A DNA stretch of 64,000 nt from an uncultured Pirellulaceae bacterium (GTDB lineage: Bacteria > Planctomycetota > Planctomycetia > Pirellulales > Pirellulaceae). The position numbers were made by a program, and so were the translations under genes. The notes beneath the pieces were generated by a model. That model had not been told where the DNA came from and searched no databases. It saw nothing but the letters and a program-made list of their open reading frames with translations. Below, one piece after another: positions 9,201 to 16,835 of this stretch (the stretch's first letter is position 1; each line of letters starts with the position of its first letter). Location of the stretch: contig CALFWR010000064.1 of the NCBI GenBank assembly GCA_937928555.1, positions 1 to 64,000 of the forward strand, given 5' to 3'.

Positions 9201-10251
9201 CACGGTCAGCATCCAGGGGCAGTGTGAGGTCAGCAATAAACAGGCCCTGACCTTCGCGAGAGATCAACAGTCGACCAAACTCGTCGAACTCCATGGCGAT
9301 CGCCGAACCTGTTTCCCGGTCGGAAAGCAGCTGTTCGACAATGAACCCGGGTTCGATTTCGAAGCGGGCACTGCTGGGTGTCGTTTCGGTCCTCGCTGAA
9401 GCCGTCGACGGTGAGTTGTCAGCCACCGGTGGGCGTGGCGTTTCAATCTGCGCAGGATCTGGCATGGGCGGTTGAGGAACTGCGACCTGCACTGCGTCTA
9501 CTTGGGGCGTTGGTGCTGGTGCCGGGGTGGGTGGCGTGGGTGTTGGAGTTCTGAACTTTTCAGGGGCAACCTCAATGGGTGCGTGCGGTCTGACGAGTTT
9601 GGGTTGCGGGAACTGTACTGACGCTTGAGTTTGTGCCGACACCTGAGGCGGTTCAGTGGTTTGGGGTTGCCGGGTTGGCTGTGCGGTTGGTGTTGCCGTG
9701 GCTGCCGTGGATTCGGCTGATTTCGTCAACGTCAGAACATTCGCTTGGCCAACGATGCTTGCCGACAACCAGGCGAGGTCATTGAAGCGCGGTTCGTGCC
9801 AAGCGGGAACTTCACGGATGTAGGATTTCCACGATGCGTCGGTGACCAGGCTGCGGTAACGGATTTCGCCTTTTTCTTTTACGCGCAAGCGGATCGCGAG
9901 TCCCACGGCGTCGCTTTCGACATGCTCGACCCGGGCAGCAATGGTATTGATTCCCGATGTGAGAAAGTCCGATGCGTCGACCGTTGCCCGGGTGCCGAAA
10001 GATTGACCTTCGATAACTTGTTGGCCATTGATGTACAGGTCGTAGTTGTCTCCTGCGGCGACGTGCAATTCTGCCTTTTCGGGGTTGACCAGTGAGAACC
10101 GTTTTCGGAAGAAAACCTGGGACTGACTTCCTGGTGTGGGGTCGATTTGCGGTGACCAGATGAAGTTTGCTTCCTGAGCTACTGAGGTGCCGCAGAGGCT
10201 CCACAAGATCAGAATTGACAATCCGGTGTGGATCAAATTGCGATTTGACAT
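6211..10251 (-). CDS. Secreted propeller/HEAT/haem c-domain protein (PVC type)
   Basis: The 1346-aa product starts with a signal peptide (hydrophobic run at about residues 8-24, ending near SVAQ). A jelly-roll-like region follows (about 30-165, VFFRKRF...DLYINGQ), then a Pro/Thr-rich linker (about 175-290). Next comes a glucose/sorbosone-dehydrogenase-type beta-propeller (about 300-650, GFIYVTLGNG, GGLRNAYDFAFN, GGDYGWRSG). HEAT-like helical repeats occupy about 690-1190. The end is a planctomycete haem-binding domain with CSKCH near 1225 and a possible distal Met in SPMPAG near the C-terminus. Together this suggests a periplasmic carbohydrate- or alcohol-oxidising protein that passes electrons to its own c-type haem; the substrate is unknown. 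I preferred the ATG at 10251 over a GTG at 10260. Confidence 0.85.
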   Translation of the reverse strand: MSNRNLIHTGLSILILWSLCGTSVAQEANFIWSPQIDPTPGSQSQVFFRKRFSLVNPEKAELHVAAGDNYDLYINGQQVIEGQSFGTRATVDASDFLTSGINTIAARVEHVESDAVGLAIRLRVKEKGEIRYRSLVTDASWKSYIREVPAWHEPRFNDLAWLSASIVGQANVLTLTKSAESTAATATPTAQPTRQPQTTEPPQVSAQTQASVQFPQPKLVRPHAPIEVAPEKFRTPTPTPPTPAPAPTPQVDAVQVAVPQPPMPDPAQIETPRPPVADNSPSTASARTETTPSSARFEIEPGFIVEQLLSDRETGSAIAMEFDEFGRLLISREGQGLFIADLTLPLDADRVDPYCTQVTNIQGILPLNGRVYVTGEGPDGQGLYCLEPQGRQLLGVTQTLLRFTGKPSEHGAHGIQLGPDGFIYVTLGNGTKLRERAASSSPYQHPYEGDLVQRYEDPNGQSAGVKAPGGTIVRTSLDGQTVEIVAGGLRNAYDFAFNREGHLFFHDSDMETDVGASWYRPNQIYNVAAGGDYGWRSGWAKFAEHFIDQVPAITDTGRGSPTGAVVYQHVHLPARYHNSLFFADWTLGKIFAVEVHPKGAGFVGKATTFLTGKPLNVCDLAVSPSGTLCFCTGGRGSEGGVYQVRWQGETPAELTQYDNAVEKIIRHPQPRSAWGRQQLSQLRRTVGDRWEQILVGIAKEPRNENDYRIRALDLMVLYGPNPSAELLDEMANDESPNVRAAVARVSGIIENTEPSINRLILDSDPMVRRCAAESALRKEMQVPLESLLPMLRSFDRIEATVARRMLERMPLSKWLEPILETEESRVFIQGALAVCIAQPSLENSYKVLARASKFMEGFVNDADFIDMVRVSQLAMTQAAVDPEKIPAFSQRIANEFPAGNSIINRELIRLLAYLKNDRLDRRLETYLSSDDTPAVDKFHAAMMMQTLGGKLAPENRLTIIATLEGLKRDQIMPESQAWIRRAIREVASTITPEQIPIVLENGDKWTDAALAALFILPQQLSSQTFEQLLAIDQSISGQTGEDIEQLRTGILAVIAEQGGESGMDYLRKLWREEPGRRSDISLGLAQHPSNENWAYLVSSITELDDSTGPDILGTLARVQRKPREAQHYRDVIELGYRLRENGLQSTNALLQHWSGTILPIDPKDWQANIEAWSYWYRETFPNAQPVSFASREPSQLSTKVEDIVSRIENGPLGNPSNGRIVFESANCSKCHRCNGIGQSGGPDLSQLTNRYSLREMIEATVDPNLFVADRYRASKVLLEDGRLITGMTSEENGSIVVLTQSGKKLKYTADQVEQIQPTTTSPMPAGSLDGLSTQQIADLFSFLGGK

Positions 10252-10668
10252 ACCAATCACTCGATGGACGGCTGGGGCTTCTTTCCCGTGCGAAGGGATT
10301 GCGCACGGGGTCCTTTCCCGAGAAAACTCGAGGCCGGCTTAAGGAGCTATCGGCTGGAAAACTGTTTCGGTTTGATAAAGAATGCCGATTTTTCCGATAA
10401 TTCAGGCCGCGAGTTGGCAGTAGGTGCAAGCAGAACGCGCCGACTGTAACGGCAGCAACACTTGTAATCGGTGGCGGGGAGTGCAGCCGTAGAACTCGAC
10501 GACAGAGTGTCCAAAGGACGCTTTTTTCGACTTCTAATGCACTATGGCAGAGTCTTCAATTGAAACAAAGCGGTGTGGCAACTAAAAGTGGAGCGGGGCT
10601 TTTGCGCAACCATTTAGCTACGCGAGCCGATTTCGCCCGTCCAGTCAACAATCCATTGAGATAGCACT
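10252..10668. other. Divergent intergenic region
   Basis: About 417 bp between the divergently transcribed haem-protein gene (minus) and RTX-repeat gene (plus). It must hold both promoters. I see no MITE, tRNA, convincing hairpin or conserved small gene in it; the short open frames across it have no recognisable product. Confidence 0.6.
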
Positions 10669-13104
10669 ATGCGATCCAAGTTTTCCCATTCTTTTGGAAA
10701 CCGACAAATCAACAACCGCAAGCGTCGGTCAAGCACGCTGGGATACAACGATTTGGAAGCCCGGAAATTGCTGGCCGGAATTAATTTTGATGCAGCCAGT
10801 GGGCTTGTTTCGATCATTGGGACTTCGGGCAATGACCAGGCGTTTGTGAGCGTCTCGGGAGCCAGTGTCAACGTTCGGCTCAACGCAGAGACAGAGAACT
10901 TTTTTGTCGGCTCGGTGACGAGCGTCTTTTTCAGTGGTCTCGCCGGTGACGATCTGTTCCGCAACGACAGTCCGATCGACTCGCGTGCCAACGGCGGCAG
11001 TGGTGCGGACCGTCTGGTAGGTGGCAGTGGCAACGATAACTTTACCGGCCTTGACGGCAACGATCGTCTGATCGGCAACGAAGGTGATGACAGCCTGCGA
11101 GGCGGAGACGGCGAAGACGAAATCAACGGCAATGCGGGAGACGACCTGATTATCTCCGGTCCACGTCGTGATCGTGCTTTCGGTGACGAAGGAAACGATC
11201 AGATCTTCCTCGGAGGAGGCAATGACTTTGGGGACGGCGGCGTAGGCAACGACAGCATCTTTGGATCGACCGGCCCGGACACCCTCATTGGCGGCGGCGG
11301 AAATGATCGCATTTTTGGCCAGGAAGGCTCCGATGAGATCGCAGCGGGATCGGGGGATGACACGGTCTTTGGCGGGGAGGGCAATGACATCATCGGTGGT
11401 GGTAGTGGCGCTGATTCGCTCACAGGCAATGAGGGCAATGACGCGATCTCCGGCGGTGGCGGCGACGACACGATTCTTGGCCTTGACGGGGACGATACGC
11501 TAAACGGCGACAATGGAAACGATCGTGTTTTTGGTCATTCGGGTCAGGACTTCATTTCCGGTGGCGATGGCGACGATGTGCTCGGCGGCGGTTTGGGTAT
11601 TGATACGCTGCGTGGAGAAGCCGGAAACGATTCGCTGTTCGGTAACGAAGACGTGGACGCGCTTGATGGCGGCGTTGGCGAGGACTTGCTTTCCGGAGGC
11701 GACGGCGATGACAATCTGCTTGGCGGTGATGACAACGATCGTCTCTTTGGGGGCAATGGGTTTGACCGACTGCAGGGTGATGGCGGCGATGACCTTGCCA
11801 GTGGAAACGCCGGTGACGACATTATTTTGGGAGGCGTGGGCGACGACACCTTGATTGGCGGCGTGGGCAACGATTTCCTCAACGGTAATTTCGGTGACGA
11901 CACGATCATCGGCAACGATGGCAATAACCTTCTCTTTGGCGGCGATGGCAACGACGAGTTGCTCGGCGGAGCAGGTAATGACGAGATCAACGGTGAGCTT
12001 GGTGACGACACGATTGTGGGCGGGGCTGGCGAGGATCTGATTTTTGCAGGTGAAGGCAACGATCGGGTGTTTGGTGGTCTTGATTCTGACACCATCTTCG
12101 GTGGCTTGGGCGACGATCAGATTTTTGCCCAGGGCGGCAACGACTTTGTTGAAGGCCAGGACGGGAATGACAATATTCTTGGCGGCGACGGAGACGACGA
12201 ACTCAGAGGCGGCAATGGCGATGACTTTATTCGTGGCGACCAGGGCAATGACCTGTTGCGTGGTCAAAACGGCGAAGACCGCCTGTTTGGCTCCGAAGGC
12301 CGTGACTCGCTGATCGGCGGTGCCGGATTCTTTGACTTCCTCTCGGGAGGCGAGGACGCTGACCGATTCCTCGCACTGTCGGATGATTTTGTGGAGGAGC
12401 GTGAAGTTCAGGATGTCCTGCTTCAGTTCCGCAATGGAACCGACAACTGGACCAACATCGAAATTGAGGTACTGGATCGGGCTTTCGGGCGGCTTGAAGC
12501 GGCGACTGAAAACACCCGCCTTCTGAAAGACACCGAGACCATTGAGCCGCTGGTGTTTATCAAGAACAACACCATTCCGGCCACCCCTTTGATCGCAACG
12601 AGTGAGTTGGTTGAAATTAGTGAGCAATTCATCGACCCATCAAGCGGAGGGTTGGTCGAAGAGATTACCGTGGAGCGTCAGTACACATTTGGTGACTGGG
12701 ACGAATTCGATGAAGCCGTGAACGATTTTCATGTACTGGAATTGCCCCAAGTGATTGGGACGGTGTGGGCTTCAACCGAACAGATTCAAAACGTCCTTCC
12801 TCAGGAGGATACGCTGTGGAATCAGTTCCTCAGGCTTTCTGACTGGATTCCGGCCGTGGATGCAGACGGCAACCGCGTTGGAAATCCTGACCCGCAGTTC
12901 TATCAGATTTCAGCTGACAACCAGTGGTTCCACCTGCAGGACGCGCTGTTTGCAGAAGACTTTGCCCGCACAAACCCTCAACAGGATATTGGAACTGTTT
13001 GGCGACTGTTCTTCCAAGATGGTAGTGAGGCAGAGCAGATCGTGTTGCGGGACAAGATTGACTTTGTTGATAACTTGTTCCAACAAGTCAGTGCATTGTT
13101 CTAA
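10669..13104 (+). CDS. RTX-type calcium-binding repeat protein
   Basis: The 811-aa product is probably extracellular and folds on Ca2+. It has no classical signal peptide. Residues 29-37 read LEARKLLAG, the LE-x-R-x-LLA motif that opens many large planctomycete exported proteins. From about residue 110 to 560 there are roughly 25-30 nonapeptide-type repeats of the G-G-x-G-x-D-x-hydrophobic kind (GGDGDD, GNEGDD, GGLGDD), which bind Ca2+ in parallel beta-rolls. The last 250 residues are unrelated to the repeats and contain a short duplicated motif (QVIGTVW and QDIGTVW). RTX proteins normally leave by a type I system; none is encoded nearby except the TolC/HlyD-like cluster at 33.7-42.8 kb. GAGAT eight bases before the ATG is a plausible ribosome-binding site. 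A strong terminator follows. Confidence 0.88.
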   Translation: MRSKFSHSFGNRQINNRKRRSSTLGYNDLEARKLLAGINFDAASGLVSIIGTSGNDQAFVSVSGASVNVRLNAETENFFVGSVTSVFFSGLAGDDLFRNDSPIDSRANGGSGADRLVGGSGNDNFTGLDGNDRLIGNEGDDSLRGGDGEDEINGNAGDDLIISGPRRDRAFGDEGNDQIFLGGGNDFGDGGVGNDSIFGSTGPDTLIGGGGNDRIFGQEGSDEIAAGSGDDTVFGGEGNDIIGGGSGADSLTGNEGNDAISGGGGDDTILGLDGDDTLNGDNGNDRVFGHSGQDFISGGDGDDVLGGGLGIDTLRGEAGNDSLFGNEDVDALDGGVGEDLLSGGDGDDNLLGGDDNDRLFGGNGFDRLQGDGGDDLASGNAGDDIILGGVGDDTLIGGVGNDFLNGNFGDDTIIGNDGNNLLFGGDGNDELLGGAGNDEINGELGDDTIVGGAGEDLIFAGEGNDRVFGGLDSDTIFGGLGDDQIFAQGGNDFVEGQDGNDNILGGDGDDELRGGNGDDFIRGDQGNDLLRGQNGEDRLFGSEGRDSLIGGAGFFDFLSGGEDADRFLALSDDFVEEREVQDVLLQFRNGTDNWTNIEIEVLDRAFGRLEAATENTRLLKDTETIEPLVFIKNNTIPATPLIATSELVEISEQFIDPSSGGLVEEITVERQYTFGDWDEFDEAVNDFHVLELPQVIGTVWASTEQIQNVLPQEDTLWNQFLRLSDWIPAVDADGNRVGNPDPQFYQISADNQWFHLQDALFAEDFARTNPQQDIGTVWRLFFQDGSEAEQIVLRDKIDFVDNLFQQVSALF

Positions 13105-13125
13105 ACCCGGGTTCGGGAATCATGC

Positions 13126-13153
13126 AAACCGGTGCGATCGCACCGGTTTTTTT
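13126..13153 (+). terminator. Rho-independent terminator of the RTX gene
   Basis: A perfect palindrome ACCGGTGCGATCGCACCGGT (13128-13147) is followed by seven T residues in all, 22 bp after the RTX stop codon. The A-tract on the other side is only three bases, so it mainly serves the plus strand. Confidence 0.9.
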
Positions 13154-13217
13154 GTGCGCTGATTCAGCTGGACCGAATTATTGAGCCGGGTTCCTGACTC
13201 GTCAGGCCGGATTTGCG

Positions 13218-13871
13218 TCAGGGTTTTTTGGCGACAAAGGGTTTACGGCGGTTGGGATAGCAGCTTCGGCAGATGTCGCAGACTCTGCCATCGCATCGGC
13301 GCGCGGTGCAGTGTTCACGGCCGTAAAAGATGATTTGAAGATGAAGGTCATTCCATGAGTCTTCGGGAAAGAGCTTCTTCAGGTCCGCTTCGGTTTGCTT
13401 GACGTTCTTGCCGTTGGTCAGTCCCCAGCGCTGCGCGAGTCGATGAATGTGGGTGTCGACAGGAAACGCCGGCACGCCGAACGCCTGGGCCATGACGACG
13501 CTGGCCGTTTTGTGCCCGACACCGGGAAGCCGTTCGAGGGCTTCGATGTCGGCAGGGACTTTGCCGCGATGTTCGTCGACGAGGATTTGTGACAGACCTG
13601 CGATTGCTTTGGCCTTTTGTGGTGCCAGCCCGCAACTGCGGATCAGTTCAAGAATCTCAGGTTGCGGAATCTTGGTCATGGCCGCCGCCGAGCGTGCTCG
13701 ACGAAAGAGTGCCGGGGTGACCTTGTTGACCCTTTCGTCGGTACATTGGGCGCTCAACAGGACGGCGACCAACAGCGTAAAAGGGTTGCTGTGGTTCAGT
13801 GGTACTGGCGGGTCGGGATAGAGCTCAGCAAGCCGCTGATGGACCAGTTGTGCACGTTGGGACTTGTTCAC
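13218..13871 (-). CDS. nth: Endonuclease III (DNA glycosylase/AP lyase)
   Basis: Base-excision repair enzyme that removes oxidised pyrimidines and cleaves at the abasic site. The 217-aa product has the helix-hairpin-helix LPGVGHKTA with catalytic Lys121, and Asp139 in FPVDTHIHR. The C-terminal Fe-S region is unusual. Cysteines lie at 188, 193, 198, 201 and 204, whereas the canonical CX6CX2CX5C spacing would need 188, 195, 198 and 204, so one ligand must come from C193 or C201. The start is GTG. It is the last gene of a minus-strand run behind three cyclophilin genes, 27 bp after the previous stop, so it is probably co-transcribed with them. Confidence 0.92.
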   Translation of the reverse strand: MNKSQRAQLVHQRLAELYPDPPVPLNHSNPFTLLVAVLLSAQCTDERVNKVTPALFRRARSAAAMTKIPQPEILELIRSCGLAPQKAKAIAGLSQILVDEHRGKVPADIEALERLPGVGHKTASVVMAQAFGVPAFPVDTHIHRLAQRWGLTNGKNVKQTEADLKKLFPEDSWNDLHLQIIFYGREHCTARRCDGRVCDICRSCYPNRRKPFVAKKP

Positions 13872-13898
13872 GTTGAGTGGCGATTGTTGGTTTTGCTG

Positions 13899-15194
13899 CT
13901 ATTCGATGGCGGGAGGCTCTTCGGTTTCAGGCTCTTCGGTTTCAGGCTCTTCGGTTTCAGGCTCTTCGGTTTCAGGCTCTTCGGTTTCAGGCTCTTCGTT
14001 TTCTTTTTCGTTTTCCGCGGACTGGCTTTTATCTTCTGTGTTGTCGGCGGATTCTGAATCCTCTTTCATTTCGGTGTCGGAAGAATCTTTAGAGGTTTCA
14101 GTTTCTGAGTCCCCGGGTTGTTTCTCTTTTTCCTTGCTTTCCTTTTTCATTGCTTCCTTCTCGACTTTTTCCGGCGTGGGCTCGGGCTCGCCGACTTTTC
14201 GAGGTCGATAGATGTGATCGCGTTTGCGGAGGACTTTCGCAGATTTGATTCTGTCTTTGCGGACGTTTGCGATGGGTTGTTCGCGTTTGTCCAGACGAAT
14301 TGCTGTGCGCTCGATTCGTTCGAGCACCAAATCGCCGGAAATTACTCTACCGAACACCGTGCGTCGTTTGTCTAAATCCTCGGCTCGCTCAAACGTGATG
14401 AAGAACTGCCGGCAACCCGTGTCGGGGCCTGCGTTGGCTAGGCTCACCGAACCGCTAAAGTGCCGTCGCGTATCAGGCCGGAAGCATTCGCTTGGGATCA
14501 CATATCCGGGTGGGTCGGATTCGATTCCATCGATCTCCTGGCTGCCGGTTTCAGCCACGAAGCCTTCGATGACGCGATGGAAAAGCTTGTTGCTGTACTG
14601 ACCCGCTTCGACCAGGGTAATAAAGTTGGCGACGGTGTTGGGCGCCTGGTTCTCGAAGAGCTCGATGACGATATCGCCTTTGGTGGTCTCGATTTTCACC
14701 CGGGGGTTGTTGTCGGCGGCGGCTTCTTTTTGCCTGATGACGAGTTCTTCGAACACGCGTTTTTCGTTGAGTTCAAGTCGATCAAGGGCGGCGGCTTTTT
14801 CGAACCAGAGCGGATTGATGTTGGCGGCAATCATGGCGTCACCAAGTGCAAGGGGTTCGCGATCGTTTCCCTTTTTGACGTCGTGGACCATGATTCCTAT
14901 CAGAGTGCGAATGGTCTCGCTGCTGACCGGTTGTTTCTGCAGGGCATCCCTACCAATAGCTCGCATTTGCTTGATCAGGCTATTCGCCTCATCGACCATG
15001 TCCCGGTAGTCGTCGGCCAAACCCGGGGTGGTGTCACCGCTGTCCAGAGACTCATAGGTGGCTTTCATTTTGGTGTCGAGTTGAGCCCACTGGGTGCGGA
15101 GCGAATCAAGATCCTGCTGGGCGCATGCGGGCCGGGAAAGATTGGCACAGGCAAAAGCAAACGTGAGTGTTGCGATAACAATGGGGAGGCGCAT
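13899..15194 (-). CDS. Secreted cyclophilin-type PPIase with acidic repeat tail
   Basis: Peptidyl-prolyl cis-trans isomerase predicted to act outside the cytoplasm. The 431-aa product has a signal peptide (residues 1-25, ending PACAQ), a helical N-terminal region and a cyclophilin domain at about 163-325 (VKIETTKGDIVIELFENQAPNT, FHRVIEGFVAETGS, FGRVISGD). A highly acidic tail of about 95 residues ends in perfect EEPET repeats. I chose the ATG at 15194 because GGAG lies eight bases upstream; a TTG at 15206 is the alternative. It is the third of three adjacent paralogues transcribed in the same direction. The order Glu/Lys-rich spacer then cyclophilin then acidic tail looks locally evolved, and the substrate is unknown. 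Confidence 0.9.
   Translation of the reverse strand: MRLPIVIATLTFAFACANLSRPACAQQDLDSLRTQWAQLDTKMKATYESLDSGDTTPGLADDYRDMVDEANSLIKQMRAIGRDALQKQPVSSETIRTLIGIMVHDVKKGNDREPLALGDAMIAANINPLWFEKAAALDRLELNEKRVFEELVIRQKEAAADNNPRVKIETTKGDIVIELFENQAPNTVANFITLVEAGQYSNKLFHRVIEGFVAETGSQEIDGIESDPPGYVIPSECFRPDTRRHFSGSVSLANAGPDTGCRQFFITFERAEDLDKRRTVFGRVISGDLVLERIERTAIRLDKREQPIANVRKDRIKSAKVLRKRDHIYRPRKVGEPEPTPEKVEKEAMKKESKEKEKQPGDSETETSKDSSDTEMKEDSESADNTEDKSQSAENEKENEEPETEEPETEEPETEEPETEEPETEEPPAIE
13915..13998 (-). repeat. 15-bp coding tandem repeat (EEPET tail)
   Basis: The unit GGCTCTTCGGTTTCA on the plus strand is repeated about 5.5 times with almost no divergence. It encodes five copies of E-P-E-T-E at the C-terminus of the PPIase. 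The near-identity of the units suggests recent slippage and probable length variation between strains. Confidence 0.9.
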
Positions 15195-15262
15195 CGGTAT
15201 CTCCAATGGTTCTGAAGTTCAAGAAAGTGAAAAATAGGGTTCGTCGCGTGGGCGCAGCGAAC

Positions 15263-16741
15263 CTATTTGCCTTCTTCGAGAAGTAAGTCAAAAGACCCGG
15301 CGGGATCTTCGACCGCAGGTATCGCTGAGCCCATTTTTTTCTGCGAGCCGCTTTTCATCCCCGAGCCGTCCTTCATGCCTGAGCCGCTTTTCATGCCTGA
15401 GCCGCTTTTCATCCCTGAGCCGCTTTTCATACCCGATCCGTTGCCGGTGCCCAATAGGCGATCGAAGTCAGTCATGGTGGGGATTTCGATTTTTTGAGGT
15501 ACGTAGGGATGGGATCGCTTGCTGAGCACCTTGGCGGTTTCCAGTTTTGACACTTGAGTTGATGCCGACAACTGTCGGCCATTCAGGTCAATGTTGTTTA
15601 GCTTCAGGACCACGTCCATGCCATCGACAACGCGTCCAAAAGCAGTGTGCTTGCCGTCGTAGAGCTCGGTGTTGGGTTGGTGCAGGATCATGAACTGGGA
15701 TCCGCCCTTGTCCTTTTCCGGAGTCAACATTGACAGTGTGCCGCGAAAGTGGTGACGAATCTCGGGTGCTTCGCATTCACAGGCGATGTGGTAACCGGGA
15801 TTACCCGTTCCGTCCCCCTTGGGACTGCCGGTGACCGCAAATTGGCCTGGTCGCACCAGGTGGAACAGTTTATTGTCGTAAAACTGTTGTTCGACCAGAT
15901 AGATAAAGTTCGCCACGGTGTTGGGAGCGTGATTCTCAAATAGCTCAACAACGATTCTGCCTTCGGACGTCATCAGTTCGACTCTGGGCAGGTCGCCGGT
16001 GCTTGTTTCCTGGCGTCTGATTTTCAATTCGCGTTGGTACTTTTCGCGAGCGTTGTCCAAGTTAGCCCGGTAGGCCTTGAGCGCGCCGTCACCGGCCATG
16101 GATTCCATTTTGTTCAAGACTTCATCTGCCTGGTCGAACCTCTCTAGGGCAAAGTTGGCAAGGAAACTGTATCGCAGCAACCGGTTTTCCTTGGGGAATT
16201 TGTCCATCAGGGTTGCAGCCAATTCAATCGCCGATTCCGGCGAGAACCGGTGCTCTTTGTCACGCGGTTCGATTTCCGATTGGAGGCGACGGATAAGAAA
16301 CAAAGTCGCCAGCTGACTGGGTTCTTCCTTGGTGATAAAGCTTTCGCGAGCTTTCTCGAAAACCATCTCGTCGATCAGCGAGTTTTCCTGTTTGAGTAAT
16401 TCGATCCGCATCTGGTGTTCCTTCCGCTGGGTCGGGAAACCGATTGGCATCGTTCGAATCAGCTTGTTGACAAGATTCTGGTTGTTACTCAAGCGGGCTC
16501 TGAGTCCATCGAAATCCAGCTTTTGCAGGGCTTCGGTCATTTTGTTCCGCAGGTCGGCGTCCATTGCCACCGCCGCAGCAGGCTGATCTGGAGGGGTGAG
16601 CGAGGAGCCCGTTATCGGTGGTTCCTGCTGTGTCGTTGATGGTACTTGCTGTGTTGTTGTCGACTGACCCAATGCGGTCGATTCGGCAGCAAGCAGCGAT
16701 GCAAATGCAACAAGGGCAGCGAGGGTAATCCTGAAATTCAT
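15263..16741 (-). CDS. Secreted cyclophilin-type PPIase with SGMK repeats
   Basis: The 492-aa product has a signal peptide (residues 1-25, ...AAESTALGQ), a Thr/Gln/Pro-rich stretch, a long helical region (about 55-245, including IELAATLMDKFPKENRLLRYS) and a cyclophilin domain at about 250-410 (VELMTSEGRIVVELFENHAPNT, FHLVRPGQFAVTGS, FGRVVDGMD). The tail near 430-470 is a SGMK/SGSGMK repeat. It is the middle gene of three paralogous PPIases, about 95 bp after the upstream one and 68 bp before the next. The N-terminal helices resemble a TPR-like scaffold, but I cannot confirm a named repeat. Confidence 0.9.
   Translation of the reverse strand: MNFRITLAALVAFASLLAAESTALGQSTTTQQVPSTTQQEPPITGSSLTPPDQPAAAVAMDADLRNKMTEALQKLDFDGLRARLSNNQNLVNKLIRTMPIGFPTQRKEHQMRIELLKQENSLIDEMVFEKARESFITKEEPSQLATLFLIRRLQSEIEPRDKEHRFSPESAIELAATLMDKFPKENRLLRYSFLANFALERFDQADEVLNKMESMAGDGALKAYRANLDNAREKYQRELKIRRQETSTGDLPRVELMTSEGRIVVELFENHAPNTVANFIYLVEQQFYDNKLFHLVRPGQFAVTGSPKGDGTGNPGYHIACECEAPEIRHHFRGTLSMLTPEKDKGGSQFMILHQPNTELYDGKHTAFGRVVDGMDVVLKLNNIDLNGRQLSASTQVSKLETAKVLSKRSHPYVPQKIEIPTMTDFDRLLGTGNGSGMKSGSGMKSGSGMKSGSGMKDGSGMKSGSQKKMGSAIPAVEDPAGSFDLLLEEGK
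15345..15440 (-). repeat. 18-bp coding tandem repeat (SGMKSG)
   Basis: About five copies of GAGCCGCTTTTCATCCCT-like units on the plus strand encode the SGMKSG tail of the middle PPIase. One unit has changed to encode DGSGMK. This is a slippage-type minisatellite, independent of the 15-bp one in the neighbouring gene. Confidence 0.88.
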
Positions 16742-16835
16742 CTTTTTGAAGCCTGGAGGAATGAGGTTGGCGATTTCCGTTCAGGGCTGTGTGTCCGGAC
16801 TACTATTCTATCGTGGCAAGGCCGTGGGAAAACCG

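Noticed and set aside
11500-12627. 375-codon minus-strand frame inside the RTX gene
   Set aside because: The periodic VVAxxTxxxIVA pattern is the reverse reading of the Gly/Asp repeats; it has no independent support.
14460-15215. 251-codon plus-strand frame opposite a PPIase gene
   Set aside because: It overlaps the full cyclophilin domain on the other strand and has no domain match of its own.
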